The position numbers were made by a program, and so were the translations under genes. From the NCBI RefSeq assembly GCF_030247185.1, contig NC_080571.1:141327999-141391998 (forward strand): a stretch of DNA of 64,000 nt. The letters are read 5' to 3'. Below are positions 40,600 to 52,829 of this stretch, in pieces (the first letter of the stretch is position 1; each line of letters begins with the position of its first letter). The notes below the pieces were generated by a model. The model was not told the origin of the DNA. It made no database searches and saw nothing but the letters and a program-made list of their open reading frames with translations. The DNA is from Malaya genurostris (taxonomy: Eukaryota > Arthropoda > Insecta > Diptera > Culicidae).

Positions 40600-41030
40600 T
40601 ATTGTTCACTACACAATACTGTACTTGATTTCTTCTGTCCCGAACGTAAGCGGTTTTGGTTTATCGATACAATACAACGAGATTTATTATAACAATGGGA
40701 TGCTGTATGTCCCAATTTTTTTCAATTGGTGCAGTTCATGACCCGCGGTACAAAAAGGCGAACAGGTGTACGAACTCGGTCCAGGAGTACGTAGTTAGCA
40801 AAGCGGAGCCTGCGAAAGTCACCCGATACGAGTCTGATGAGTCGATCCTCAGCGGTCGATACTGACCGCAATTGCTTGCAATCCAATATCTTAAAACTCT
40901 TGAATAGGGGGTTTTTTAAACCGCCTACTCCATGCTCAAGAACGTCTACGCAAGTCAGACTCGAATCAGTGATCGCTCCGTCTATCTCTACTTCGCGAGC
41001 TGAAACAAACGATGTTCCCGCGTGAAGAAC
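40600..41030 (-). pseudogene. I-type ORF1 fragment with a mutated CCHC knuckle
   Basis: The minus-strand frame reads SLTCVDVLEHGVGGLKNPLF, then RFANYVLLDRVRTPVRLFVP, then MNCTN-stop-KKLGHTASHCYNKSRC. The TGA replaces the second cysteine of a C-x2-C-x4-H-x4-C knuckle, a single-base change from TGC. The block preceding the knuckle is characteristic of I-clade ORF1. It lies upstream of the other ORF1 fragment and is probably a different element. Confidence 0.7.
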
Positions 41031-42060
41031 TCACATTGAACAATTTCGTTAGCCTGTTTTACACTGGCTAACAAGATCCTAAGTTTGTCTTGGCGTACTT
41101 TTTTAATTTTTTGTGTTGTAGAATATCGCAAGGCCAGGTCTGTTCAATTTTTTCCGTTCAATTTGGTTCGGATGTAAACCGCGTACGGTCCGGCGGGAAG
41201 TGCAAGCGGGGTAATTTTTAACACGAGATTTATTGCCATCAGATGATTCAATTTCGTCATCTAAAGAAGGTCAGGCAATTTGGAACCATTTGTGATGGCA
41301 CGGAAAAAGTCTGTGTGGGCAAAGATTTGAAGGAAAAAAAATCTAGTAGTATTGAACAACAGGGAAAAAATACCTAGCTTCATCTCTCAAAGGACAAACG
41401 GCCGACAAGACGCGGTCCTAGGCAATCGGTGAATATTACTGTTCAATAAAGTGCAAAAAAGCCTCCTTGAGGACAAAGAACTTTTATGCAGTCGCTTGCT
41501 GCACAATACAATGAAACTACGCTGTCTAATGTATTTGTAAACAACATAGCAGCAGTGCCCACGGATTAATTCGAATTATCACTCGACCGCACTAATCAGA
41601 CAGTAGAATACGAAATAACCTTAAAAACGGAATAAAACAATTCACCGCACGATTGGAGAAACACGAATTTACCTCCGATCGACCCGATAGTTACAGTATA
41701 ACTGAAATGGAATACATTGATAGAGTTTTTTTTTCGGGTAGTGAGTATGTGCCGGACTCATTAGTTCAAGCAGTTGAAGAACTGCCAGAAATACCGGTTC
41801 AAACCCATTCCGCAGAATTTAGAAACTATACTGCAACCAATAATTTTTTAACAATAGGTAAAGTTCTAAAGTATTTTCGTCAATATATTAATTTATAGCT
41901 TCAAAATTGCCTGATAAATCTTTTCAAAGTTAATAGCCGATTTGTCATCAAGCCCTCTCGTGCAATCGGAATTGCACTTGGCTGTTCTCTGTGTGAAGTT
42001 ACCTTCCTATCCTAACACGATGAGTTTGTCGACAAAATCTAAAGTGTAGAATTTGTTGGT
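41031..42060. other. No recognised feature
   Basis: Unassigned. It includes an 81-codon plus ORF (41653-41898) without known motifs and a small hairpin GTTAGCC/GGCTAAC at 41049-41072. Confidence 0.4.
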
Positions 42061-43250
42061 TTGTATTTTGCTTTTCTCATATAGAAAGGTTATGCAATCA
42101 CTGTGAAAATCGACTTCTGAACCGAGGCCCGGAGGGCCGAGTTTCATATACCATTCAACTCAGTTCGTCGAGATCACAAAATGTCTGTGTGTGTATGTGT
42201 GTATGTATGTATGTGTGTGTAATAAATAATTTCACTCAATTTTCTCAGAGATGGCTAAGCCGATTTTCACAAACTTGGATTCAAATGAAAGGTCTTGAGG
42301 TCCTATACAAAGTTCCTGAGTTTGATATGGATCCGACATTCGGTTCCGGAATTACAGGGTGATATGCACCAAAAATATATGGGCGCTGGTCTTACAAGCC
42401 AGTTGTCGTATGTTCGAGCCCCAATCTGGAAGGATTCTTAGTGTCAGTAGAATCCATAGCACTAGCCATGCAATGATTAGGTACACTAAGAATTGGCTGC
42501 GAAGTCTGTTGAAACAGAAAGGATAAATTCCACAAAAGGAATGTAATGCCAAGACTTCGCTTTGCTTTGCACCCAAAAATGGAAAAAAATTAGTCACACA
42601 CGTTTCACAAAGATGGCTGTGCCGATTTTCACAAACTTAGATTTAAATGAAAGGTCTTATAGCCTTATACAATTTTCCTGAATTTTATTTGGATTCCACT
42701 TCCTCTTCCGGAATTACAAGCAAATATGTGAAAATTTATGAAAAAATATGCAACTAGTTTTCTCGGAAATTTCTTGACCAATTTTCACAAACTAAGAAGC
42801 AAATAAAAGGTCTAGAAATTCTTTAAAAAATCTCCAAAAAGTTTATCCAGATCCGACTTCCGGTTCCGGTATTACATTTAGTGCGATTGGTGAATATTTC
42901 CAATTTCAAGAGTATTTTTTCACAAGCGATGGCGGAACGAGGTGCACATTTTCATAAAACTTACTGCTAAATTGATCTAGTTGACGGATCTTATTAGTTA
43001 GTGATTATATAAAACTACTTTGGGACTACTAGTATCCGGTTTCCGCTTCCTAAAGCACCGGTAATAGTAAAGAAAATCTCCAAAAACGGAGCTTTCGTCG
43101 ATTTCTCAGCAACGGTTAAGCCGTTTTTTACGATTCAATATTCAAATTAAAGCTCTCGTTGTCTTTAAATATACTGTGCAATTTCATCCTGATCCGACTT
43201 CCGGTTCCGAAATTATAGAGCGATGAGTGTCAAAACATTTAAATTCAAAA
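42061..43250 (+). mobile_element. Family M repeat, copy 4, right end missing
   Basis: Begins with the hairpin end (GCTTTTCTCATATAGAAAGG, 42070), has GGCCCGGAGGGCC (42128), a GT array (42185-42220) and several sub-repeats with CTTCCGGTTCCGG cores (42858, 43198). It stops at the GAGTGTCAAAA block without reaching (TAA)n, next to a SINE-B. A SINE-Val interrupts it at 42377. Confidence 0.8.
42377..42567 (+). mobile_element. SINE-Val, copy 2, 5'-truncated
   Basis: Starts within the tRNA-like head at GGGCGCTGGTCTTACAAGCC, keeps the loop with TAC anticodon and GTTCGAGCCCC, and ends in the same body as the 36.4-kb copy. Flanked by TGCACCAAAAAT (42365) and TGCACCCAAAAAT (42568), a target duplication of about 12 bases. 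Confidence 0.82.
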
Positions 43251-43260
43251 TGATGATGCA

Positions 43261-43410
43261 GGGTAACGAGTATAGCGTGATGGGTAAGTCGATGCATTTC
43301 ACGCTGCTCATTTGGGTTCGATTCCCAACTCCGCACATAGGGTCAGAAATCTTTTCTGGCCCGAAGAGGTGAATGATAACAATGTTAAAACCTCTACAAT
43401 CGAAAAAAAT
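43261..43410 (+). mobile_element. SINE-B, copy 2
   Basis: GAGTATAGCGTGATGGGTAA, then GGGTTCGATTCCC (B-box), then TTTTCTGGCCCGAAGAGGTG and an A-run at 43403-43409. Flanks ATGATGCA / ATGACCATGCA suggest a short imperfect duplication. Confidence 0.8.
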
Positions 43411-43616
43411 GACCATGCAAAACTGGTACGCGAGGGTACGTACGGCTTTGCTCCATGTTTTGTTCAATTTCGTATAGCGTGCAGGGTTGCCACATTAAAA
43501 ATTTATATTTTTCAGGTGAAAAATATGTAAATTTGTAATCCTTTTATTCCATTTGTACCTATTTGTTAGTGTTATTACAAGATCATGATACGATGCTTTT
43601 CAATAAAAGTGCACTT

Positions 43617-44275
43617 ATTGCCTTTGTCATATAGAAAGTTTATACAATCACTTGAAAAATTAACCCGAAAGGCTAAGTATATAAGTATATAATTCGACAC
43701 AGTTCATCGAGCTGAGCAATGTATGTGGGTGTGTGAGTATGTGTCAAATAATGTCACTCATAAAAATAATAATGTCAAATAATGTCTCGTAGTCCTGTAA
43801 GTTGCTATTGAATTTCTTCAAGATTTATCTTAAAACTGATTCAATTTGTAGACTATATTAGTTACTTACTAAACGAACCGACTTTGGTTATACTGGTTCC
43901 AAGTTCCTAGTTCCAGAAGTAGTAGTCAAAATGTTTAAAACGAGACTCACTCAATTTTCACATAAATTGATCGATTTCCACAAACAGACTCAAATAAAAG
44001 TTAATACAGTGTTATAGGTTGCTGTTTGATTTCATCCGGGTTCGACTTCCGGTTTAAGAACTATAGGGTGAAGTGTGTTTAATCATTTAGTGCGACGATG
44101 GAAAATAAAGAAAAATTCTTATCAACTTGACATAACTGTTAACAATTTGAAAAAGTTATGTTAGTTTATACCCAAAGTAAGGTCCTTATTTTATTCAAGA
44201 TTGAATAAAAAATTTCTTCACTAAATCTTCTGGTGATATTTTTGAAAATATTAGTAATATGAAAAAGGCATAAGA
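43617..44275 (+). mobile_element. Family M repeat, copy 5, diverged
   Basis: TTGCCTTTGTCATATAGAAA at the left and AATATGAAAAAGGCAT at the right mark the ends; one CGACTTCCGGTTTAAG core remains (44044). No (TAA)n block. Older than the other copies by its divergence. Confidence 0.65.
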
Positions 44276-44767
44276 GAGCAATTCCTTTAGTACATTTTAT
44301 TTAAATATACTTCTTCGTATCAGCAACACAAAGCGATACAATCGATATAGCAATTACAAGTTCAAATAATGCGATATCTCTCCAAATTGAAACGGAAAAT
44401 CACTATCTGAATGCATGAAGGACATCTTAATAAAAGATTGTGCTGGTACGTTTTCTTAAGTATAAATATCTAGTGCAATTAGACAATGTTTCCCAATATA
44501 ATAAAGTCCAGTAAACTATTTCCTTATATTCTTAAGGTCACATAATGATTGCATGGAAATGAGATAAGTCAACTCTGTTCTGATAGGTGATTTGAATAGT
44601 TTCAATGTTTACAATTTGTTCTTGTAGCTGTGTTTCTTTCAGCACACAAATATCATTACTTTATCCCTCTCCACTCACGAATATTACCATATGAAAATAT
44701 ATTGCTTCTTCAATACTTTTACATTCATTTTCCCTGCCTTCTATCCACGGTCACTTTATGATAAACT
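44276..44767. other. No recognised feature
   Basis: AT-rich unassigned sequence between M copy 5 and the edge of T copy 3. Confidence 0.4.
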
Positions 44768-44798
44768 TTTTGTCGTGAATACGACTTACTTTACTATG

Positions 44799-46092
44799 AG
44801 AGGCTGGGGTCCACTAGGAGATTGATAGTACCTATTAGCTCTCTCCGGACAGTACCAGCCTAGATGCCGTGTGGAATCCGGCGGAAAAAAATGAACCAAG
44901 AATAGATCCACTGGGTTCCTGCTTCCATGTCGTAAAAGGCGACAATTGCAGGAGTTTCTTCTTCCTTTCAGTTATCTGATATTTTCAATGTTTCACTTCT
45001 GATTACTCTATTTTACTAAATTATCTCTTTATTCAACCTATCAATTTCCGCTTCGGTGAAAAGTTTTATTTGGAATGTTTTCTTCTTCCATGTTATTGAT
45101 TGTCTTTCAGGATTATAAATTGCATGATAAAAATCATCTATTGCGCAAATCCGTTGATATTACAAAGTTAATAACAGAGATAACATATATCGGTATATTG
45201 AATACATAGTAAAAAACACTTGATATTAATATTTCAAACAATAAATTAATATTTTTCTCGGTAGCCGGCTGCCCAGATCAAATAATATACCCAATTTATA
45301 ATTTTAATACATAATTAAAATAATAAAGCGGAAATAATAAAGAATCAAGACGCGCGTGAAATCTGTTGACCTTTATTTGGTGATTTAAAATGATTTTATA
45401 ACAACTGTTTAGAATATGTCAATGCAATGAATCAACTATTTTGTCTAAATCCTATTCACTCGTTTATTTTGTATCACGTAATTTCATTTTTTAAAAATAG
45501 GTTTTTATTCTTTACGCGATAGTATTGCAATTTTTTCAACTATTTTGTCTAAATCCTATTCACTCGTTTATTTTGTATCACGTAATTTCATTTATAAAAA
45601 ATAGGTTTTTATTCTTTACGCGATAGTATTGCAATTTTTTCTTCAGTTTCCTCGAATAAGAGCTGTAAATCAAGACTTTCCGGGACTTCAATATAGGATA
45701 TTGTTGAAACGTTCACTCGGGAAGTCAGTGAGTATAGTGGTGCATCCGAACATCTTGAAACCGGAACATACTGAGTCGCGCGCGAAACCAATACTGAATT
45801 TTACTAACAAATATCCTTCTCCCGTGACACTTGTGGAGTGCGCAGTAGTATATACGGCCTCTAGTAACAACAAGTGTTGGACTAACATCCCTTCCCATTC
45901 CTTAGACGATCTACGTTCTGGGCCTGGCCGGCGCCGGTACTAATCAATGAATTCTGGGATTACCAGAAGATGTACATTGAAGGATGATTCACCAGTCCCG
46001 GGTCGGATCATCTAGAAACTCCCTGTACAATTTCAGCTAATCCCGATCAGTAACGGAGTAGCAACCAGGGGTGGTCGCTCAAGCTCAAGCTC
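44799..46092 (+). mobile_element. Short retroposon with 21-bp target duplication and GCTCAA tail
   Basis: The 21 bases starting AATACGACTTACTTTACTAT occur at 44778-44798 and again at 46093-46113, while intact T copies have them once. The insert begins AGAGGCTGGGGTCCACTAGG and ends CGCTCAAGCTCAAGCTC, a short tandem tail as seen in several non-LTR retroposons. No RT is encoded; an AT-rich interior separates a structured 5' part (44799-44970) from a GC-richer 3' part (45650-46090). It is read as a non-autonomous, LINE-mobilised element. Confidence 0.75.
45433..45640. repeat. 104-bp tandem duplication inside the retroposon
   Basis: The block starting CAACTATTTTGTCTAAATCC occurs at 45433 and 45537 with a few differences in the A/T runs. 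Confidence 0.92.
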
Positions 46093-46535
46093 AATACGAC
46101 TTACTTTACTATGGGGCGCCTTTTCAATACTTACCCTCTGGGAGAGTGATAATTTTTTTTTGGTTAATATCTCTTGTTGTATCTAACGAGTCAACATAAT
46201 TTTTGCTACATGCCATCGGAAATATGATCAAAATTTTATGATGAAATTTTCAGTTGGGTGACATAATCTCAAATAATTCAAAATTAAACTTTTTTGAAAT
46301 GTTTGGTATAAACGAGTATCAAAGAGAATAATTCATAAGGCGCGTTTGCCTTACTCGTATTTTGAAAGCTTATAGCTCAGTGATCTGTGAATGGATTTAT
46401 ATAATCTAACTACCTATAGAATCGAAATTTTTCAACTTGAACGTGTATTGCAACAACATTGAAGTTTTTCAATAGTACACTATTAAAAAACCTGTCTGAT
46501 TGGACCCATGACAGCACCAGCCAATATGAACGCGT

Positions 46536-47074
46536 CGTATCTGATTCTGTACAAGAGCATCCATATAAAAGTTTAGTAGTTCATTTTTCCTACCATTTGC
46601 TGAGCAACGGTTGGCCAAACAAGACACACAACGAGAGCAGCATCGAGGACCATACGAAATGCAGTTCCAGCCGGGCCGGCTACACAACTATATTACACCA
46701 TAAGGGATCAGTCGTCATGGAAGCGCTGCTCAGTTATGTTGTGGGAGAGCAATACGCTGGCATGAAGGTGAACGCCAGACGGGTCCCGGCACCATGTCAG
46801 AAGCGAACCACACTAAAAGCCTGCCAACTGAAGCCATCAGTGTACACACCAAGAACCATCTCAGATCTAAATGCAGATCTTGTTGATTGTGACAATTCAA
46901 CACAATTTTTAGTGCCACAGATTATCATTAAGAGTTCATTGAACTTTCAATATTTCCTACCAAAACATTCATCAAGACGAAAGTTAAAATAGTTTGCTCC
47001 GTCACTTACACTTTCAATTACGAATGCCATGCGAAACAGAGTTGCCACATATACAAATTAATCTGTATTTTTTT
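46536..47074 (+). other. Unassigned segment between two T copies
   Basis: GC-richer than its flanks, with a TATA-like CATATAAAAG at 46560 and an uninterrupted reading from 46459 to 46992 that starts inside the T repeat. The translation matches nothing I recognise. A resemblance of short stretches to histone H2A codons was considered and dropped. Confidence 0.35.
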
Positions 47075-48547
47075 ATCGTGAATATTTCTTGTATCTAACG
47101 AATCAACATAAGTTGTGCTACATGCCATCTGAGATATGATCGCAATTTTATGATGAAATTCTCAATTCCATGGAATAATCTCAAATAATTCAAAATTAAA
47201 CTTAAATGTTTGGTATCAATGAATATCGAAGAGGAAATCACGTGACGCGTGTTTGCCTTTCTCGTATTTTGAAAGCTCGTAGCTCAATGATCTGCAATAG
47301 TATTTATATAATCTAACTAAAACTCGTGTATAGCAACAGCATTGAAGTATTTCAATAGTACACTATTGGAAAACCTGTTTCATTTGACCCATGTTAGCAC
47401 CAGCCAATCAGAACGCGTTCTGAGGAAGAGAACAAAATATCTGCTACTGTACAACAAATCGTTCGAGAAAAATGTTCCGAACAGTGCTTCATATCGTAGT
47501 GAATTCCACAATTTGGTCCTTCCAAAATTAAATAATCGACATCAAAATTCTATAAGTGACTATTTGTGTGACCGTTGGAACCGCCCATTTGTGAAAGAGC
47601 TACAAACTAAATCGTGTAAAAAGAAATCTCTTGAGTAAAATTGATTCAGTTTGGCATCATCCGCACTGCGAGCGGATGTGTTGGGGTACGTGCACAAAGC
47701 CAGTTTCACTTCAAACACTACAAACAAGAGCTGCTGGTCGTTTGCATTGGAGCAAAATACAACGAAAAGTGAACCTTGGGGAACATTAGCAAAATCAGCT
47801 CTTCTAATAATTCCAAATGTTTTCTAAAGAACTATCAGAATAACTTATCTGTTCAAATATGCTAATCGGAAGTGAATATAATTAGTTTAGTGCAGATCTA
47901 TAGTCTGATAGATTCTTATTAGAAAAAATTTGAATTTTTTTCTCGGTTATTTTTTGTATTGAAAATTAATTCGCTGTTGCTGGCAATTTTATATTCTCGT
48001 AAAAATACGCCAATTATAGGATTTGAATATAGATTCTTCAAAACAAGATAACATTAAATTAATTGATTTCATGAGCAAGTATATCAAGTTGGACATGAAA
48101 TTTCTTTCACAAGCTACTACGCTTGGAGGCACATGTATTAATCTCGTATTTGCTAAAAATATCAATATATAAAGAAAAAGATATATTTCATATTTTTCAC
48201 ATCATATGCCTATTGTATCTTTGATCAACCCAATGAATTATTTTTTTCTTCATTAGAAGATTATAATCGATTGAAAACGCTATACCTTCATAAAAGGTTC
48301 TTCTCTGAATCATCATTATTAAATTATAAACAACTATAAAAAATACTTGATAATATTTAATTGTGTGGCAGATGTTTGATGTAACTTATCCATACTTTAG
48401 TGTAGGTGCATCGTTTCAAATTCTAGCAGTGAAGAAGGGGATTGCTTGTACTATTCACACAATCGATCAACTAACTAATATTCGGAAGTGTGTCAGTTTT
48501 ATTTGTATTCACGACATCGAGTTATGGCTCTGACATTACCCACCCGT
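47075..48547 (-). mobile_element. Family T repeat, copy 4, with AT-rich insertion
   Basis: CGAATCAACATAAGTTGTGC near 47099, the palindrome CAATAGTACACTATTG (47350), CCAGCCAATCAGAACGCG (47403) and the terminus TCGAGTTATGGCTCTGACAT / TACCCACCCG (48520-48547) follow T order in reverse. About 500 bp of extra AT-rich sequence sits at roughly 47870-48380. The end is duplicated in the 610-bp tandem repeat. Confidence 0.75.
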
Positions 48548-49528
48548 ACTTTTTTCTGTCCTTCAATAGTACTGTGTGTTTCCTTCCATGATGAATACAT
48601 GAATTATTTTATTTTTTTTACAGCACTACTTCACCAGGGAGAAGATATCTCATCACCTACTACCAATGGAAAACGAACTGATGTGGACCATGTGTTTTTG
48701 CGATTTGGACGAAAACATTAGGTTTTTTTTAACGATGCAGTTACTGATAGAATGCTTTCAATTATTTGGTATCTATAGCACTGAGTGTAGCTTAATATTC
48801 GAAAGATAGGAAAAATGCAGATGTATATTCCATTCCCAAAAGTTGTTACCAAATAACTAATAAGGATTCAAATAAACCATGCAACTGAACTCAATGTGTA
48901 ATGTCAATCTACTCTAAAATCATCATTATTAAATTATAAACAACTATAAAAAATACTTGATAATATTTAATTGTGTGGCAGATGTTTGATGTAACTTATC
49001 CATACTTTAGTGTAGGTGCATCGTTTCAAATTCTAGCAGTGAAGAAGGGGATTGCTTGTACTATTCACACAATCGATCAACTAACTAATATTCTGAAGTG
49101 TGTCAGTTTTATTTGTATTCACGACATCGAGTTATGGCTCTGACATTACCCACCCGTACTTTTTTCTGTCCTTCAATAGTACTGTGTGTTTCCTTCCATG
49201 ATGAATACATGAATTATTTTATTTTTTTTTACAGCGCTACTTCACCAGGGAGAAGATATCTCATCACCTACTACCAATGGAAAACGAACTGATGTGGACC
49301 ATGTGTTTTTGCGATTTGGACGAAAACATTAGGTGTTTTTAACGATGCAGTTACTGATAGAATGCTTTCAATTATTTGGTATCTATAGCACTGAGTGTAG
49401 CTTAATATTCGAAAGATAGGAAAAATGCAGATGTATATTCCATTCCCAAAAGTTGTTACCAAAAAACTAATAAGGAATCAAATAAACCATGCAACTGAAC
49501 TCAATGTGTAATGTCAATCTACTCTAAA
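48310..49528. repeat. 610-bp tandem duplication, two copies
   Basis: CATCATTATTAAATTATAAA starts at 48311 and again at 48921; the copies run to about 48919 and 49528 with only a handful of differences (for example TTCGGAAG versus TTCTGAAG, and T-run lengths). Each copy contains the T-family terminus and some non-T flank, so this is a segmental event and not a transposition. The ORFs at 48488 and 49098 are the same reading truncated differently and have no known motif. Confidence 0.93.
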
Positions 49529-49835
49529 CTTTTATTTTACACTCTTTCAAAATATACTATAGCATGGTTGAATAATTTAATGATAATTCTAAGCTTTCCA
49601 TTAGCTGCTTCTTCAAAGTTTTTTGGAATGTATAGCATATCCAGTCTTTTACAAGTATCGACCGGTAAGATACTGCGATATATTTTCATCCATTTAGGTG
49701 AAACAATGGATTGCTGACATCAACACAGTTTCAAGATATATGTTGTTATCAGTAACTCACCGACAGACCAAATTGTAAAGAATTGAAATAAGACGGGTTG
49801 GAAATGATGATGACGTGAACACGAATAAAACTAAT
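49529..49835. other. No recognised feature
   Basis: AT-rich unassigned sequence, ending at a T-run where the I/LOA 3' end begins. Confidence 0.4.
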
Positions 49836-50620
49836 TTTTTTTTATAAATACGTTTATTTCTTAAGCAGTTTACCTAAGTTTTTCTTCGCCGTAGCATCAC
49901 TTTTACATAGAATTCTAATCCTAATATAATTCTAACATAGTCACAACGATTTGAATTTGATAAAACATATTCCTCTTATATTTTAAATATCGTATTCAAG
50001 AATTTCGTCATTTATTATGGAATCTACTCATGAATATTTAAACCAAACGATTAACTGCTTTTATTTATAAAATAAACTGTTATTTTTACACATTTTGTGG
50101 ATAATTTCATTAACTGTTTCGAGTTTGATTGTATCAGTACATCATTTCTATTCAAATGTAACTATTGGATGAGCTAACATATTTGATGCAGTTGGAGTCA
50201 GAACTAAGTATTAAAAGTGCCAATTATTAAATTGAAACTCCAATTGTCTTTATGAAACGATAAAGAAGGAATTTATTAGTTGAAATCTGACATCACAATA
50301 CTCCACGCATGTCGCCACAAACACAATGATTAGTCTCGGAAAGCCCAATTCGAAGGAGATTTACATCTAGCGTAAAGTGATTAAACATTAGTCTGGACAT
50401 CACACGAATGAAATCACTACTCACATCCAGCCCCCTGATCTATGCGTTTGTCGATATTTTAGGAATAGTTTAGTAAATCCACTGACCCAGATCATCCTTA
50501 TCCCATAAGTATGTTGTTTGGCGAGACGCGCTATAGAATTCCTTGTGAGTTTTCGGTCGCTCATAAATTTCACCCTCAATAGCACCACAATCGGCTAAAA
50601 TGTCGCAGTCGATGCTGAAC
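49836..50620 (-). pseudogene. I/LOA-type element, 3' UTR and ORF2 C-terminus
   Basis: TTTTTTATAAATACGTTTAT at 49839 matches the 3' end of the element at 6.63 kb, followed by the same UTR blocks (CGATTTGAATTTGATAAAAC). The ORF2 tail is recognisable on the minus strand: GAIEGEIYERPKTHKEFYSA, LGLSETNH-type residues near 50330 and IRVMSRLM-like residues near 50400. It has stops and deletions. The 5' truncation is near 50620. Confidence 0.8.
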
Positions 50621-51388
50621 AGTCGTTCGCACCGCACGAGAAATTGCTTTTGGCTCCTGAAAAATTTTTCCGACTCCAAAGCATTCCGTACTGAGCTTTC
50701 AGCTTTTCTCCCGAAAGTAAAAGTCTTATTTCAAATCGAACGAAGATGAGAATGTCAAATCCTGGTTGATGGATTGGAAGATTACGAACGTTTTCTTCGG
50801 TATTTGTCCAAGAAACTTCACCAAATTTATTCATATGAAATAAAATCAATCAGACCCTTCAAGGCTGTCTGGCTTATCAAATGATTAAAGCATTGAAAAA
50901 ATTAAAAATGAACCAAAAGAATTACTTGGTTTTTCCCTTTCCCCAGTAATACTTATGAAAAAAAGCGAATGGTATTTCCACACCACGCTCTGGGATTTCC
51001 CATGAGCTTTATCTAACACACTTCAATTGAAGTGATGTAAACAATTTAGAAAAAGTACGTTTCATTTTCCACATAAAACTCATTGGGAACATTATAAATA
51101 GCATAATGGTATTGCAAACTTAACGCACAGTCGTCGTTGCCAAGGCTTCGGGCATGGTACCAAAAACTGTCATATGGACATACGGTGTTTGAATTGGGGT
51201 GAATCGCATTCGAAAGACTTCTGTCTAATGAATGAAATCAGTGAATAGCCTATATACCCGAATGGCCTAAATTGCCGAGCAGTCCGAGCGGCGTGCGTCG
51301 AGGATTGGAGGGGTGTTTTCTTTTCCACATTCAGAAAATAATAGATTTTTTTCTTCTGGTCTTCTTTAAACTTTTATTTATTTCTCTT
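50621..51388. other. No recognised feature
   Basis: Unassigned. The minus ORF 50595-50849 overlaps the I/LOA edge and has no motif of its own. Confidence 0.4.
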
Positions 51389-51543
51389 TTTTTTTTGTTT
51401 ACGATTATAGAGGTTTTATTCTGAAGGTCATTCACCTCTTCGGGCCAGTAAAGCTTTCTGACCATATGTGCGGGGTTGGGGATCGAACCCAGGTGGGCTG
51501 TGTGAGAGGCATGGACTAACCCATAACGCTATACCCGTTCCCG
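51389..51543 (-). mobile_element. SINE-B, copy 3, with 13-bp target duplication
   Basis: ATTTATTTCTCTT occurs at 51376-51388 and 51544-51556, flanking the SINE. Minus-strand head CGGGAACGGGTATAGCGTTA, B-box GGGTTCGATCCCC, body ACTGGCCCGAAGAGGTGAAT, tail of A. The best-defined copy of this family. Confidence 0.88.
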
Positions 51544-51559
51544 ATTTATTTCTCTTAAG

Positions 51560-52700
51560 TCGCAATTAAGACTTTCGCACAGTGGTAGCAGACTGCATAA
51601 TGGCAGAAAAATCTTCACAGCAACCTATTATCACTTGTTATCTTTTCTCGGTAACACTAAAGTGGATCTACGCTTTCTATGCTGTATGTTTTGTTCACGA
51701 AAAATAGCTATTATCCCTCAGTGACTGTTTCTTCTTCCACTTGCTACCATTAGGCTATGTGTTGACAAATCCGATATTTAATTTTATTTATCACTATTCA
51801 AAATCTACTTTCATGCCTTTCTGTCAGCCACATTTAGCAGATTTTTTTCTTATTACTATTCAAAACTGTTTTCATGCTTTTCTGTCAGCCACATTTAGCG
51901 GATTCTTTTCTTAAACGATATTGTACACGGAATGGCACTACTTGAAAAACGATTATTAACACGACTACGACCTTTTTTTTTAGTGTTAATCGGACAATGA
52001 ACAATATTTTCATTTCGTCCTAAAATTTCACTGACTACGCTCTAACCTGTGACGACCGTGACTTGCGACTGATTGACCACTGATTGATGGACTACTATCC
52101 GTACACTATCCGAAAACTGACTGACTGACTGTCTACGGGTCGAAGCCTGAGACTTACGGATAATTTCCGCGAACTCTCTGAGACAGACTAACTGCTAACT
52201 CTTTCCAACTATGGGTTTTTGAACTCCTATCATTTATTTTCGGGTAAAACCCGAAGATTTTAGTACAAACAGAGCTTGCGATTTTAAGTCGGGGGTTCAT
52301 TCGATTTTCTCCCGAAGTTCTACCGAAGAGCCTAGACTATTGTCACTATACCAGTGGCAGTTACTAGGGTCCGTGAAAAAAATAACTTTGTTTGTACAAC
52401 ATTGCTGCGCTGACTAATGCCCGGAAATGTCCATATTTTATAACAAAGTTTCTACAACAACGTTGCGATGGATACTGCTCATAAATGTCCATGTTTCTCG
52501 GAAATGTTCATGCTTCTAAAACAAAGTCTATACACCACGGTTGTGGTAACGCTGATGTGAGAGTTTGCTTGACGAGTTTCCTTCACAACTTCCTACTGTT
52601 CTACAATATTGGCAAATTCAAAGAAAAATTGGCTAAGGGCGCTGCATGTCCTTCATTTACTGAGCTTGATGTTACCTGAAGGGTTATCATCAAGTCGACT
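51560..52700 (-). repeat. Family X repeat, minus-strand copy
   Basis: Reverse-complement partner of 27470-28470, with extra internal duplications (ATTTAGCAGATTTTTTTCTT and TTTAGCGGATTCTTTTCTT at 51834 and 51893). The end near 51550-51600 has AGAAATAAAT (a possible poly-A signal) on the minus strand. Likely LTR or leader of an unlisted retrotransposon. Confidence 0.75.
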
Positions 52701-52829
52701 GCGTTGGTTAACAATAATAAGGTTTTTAGCTGGGTTTTTGTTGTCTTCGTAATTACGGATGCCTAACTTGTTTTTAATTATTTTTTTACACCTTTTTTTC
52801 ATTTTTCTAACTACGTGAATTACTTTTCC

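Larger units (their letters stand above)
44768..46535 (-). mobile_element. Family T repeat, copy 3 (partial), split by a retroposon
   Basis: TTTTGTCGTGAATACGACTT at 44769 is the terminus seen in reverse at 3750-3774. The sequence resumes at 46093 and continues colinear with T copies 1 and 2 to about 46535. The gap is occupied by a 1.29-kb insertion. Confidence 0.8.

Noticed and set aside
46550..46900. Possible histone H2A pseudogene with upstream TATA box
   Set aside because: Only short matches (around TGCAGTTCC and GTCATGGAA) with wrong spacing; no continuous protein similarity.
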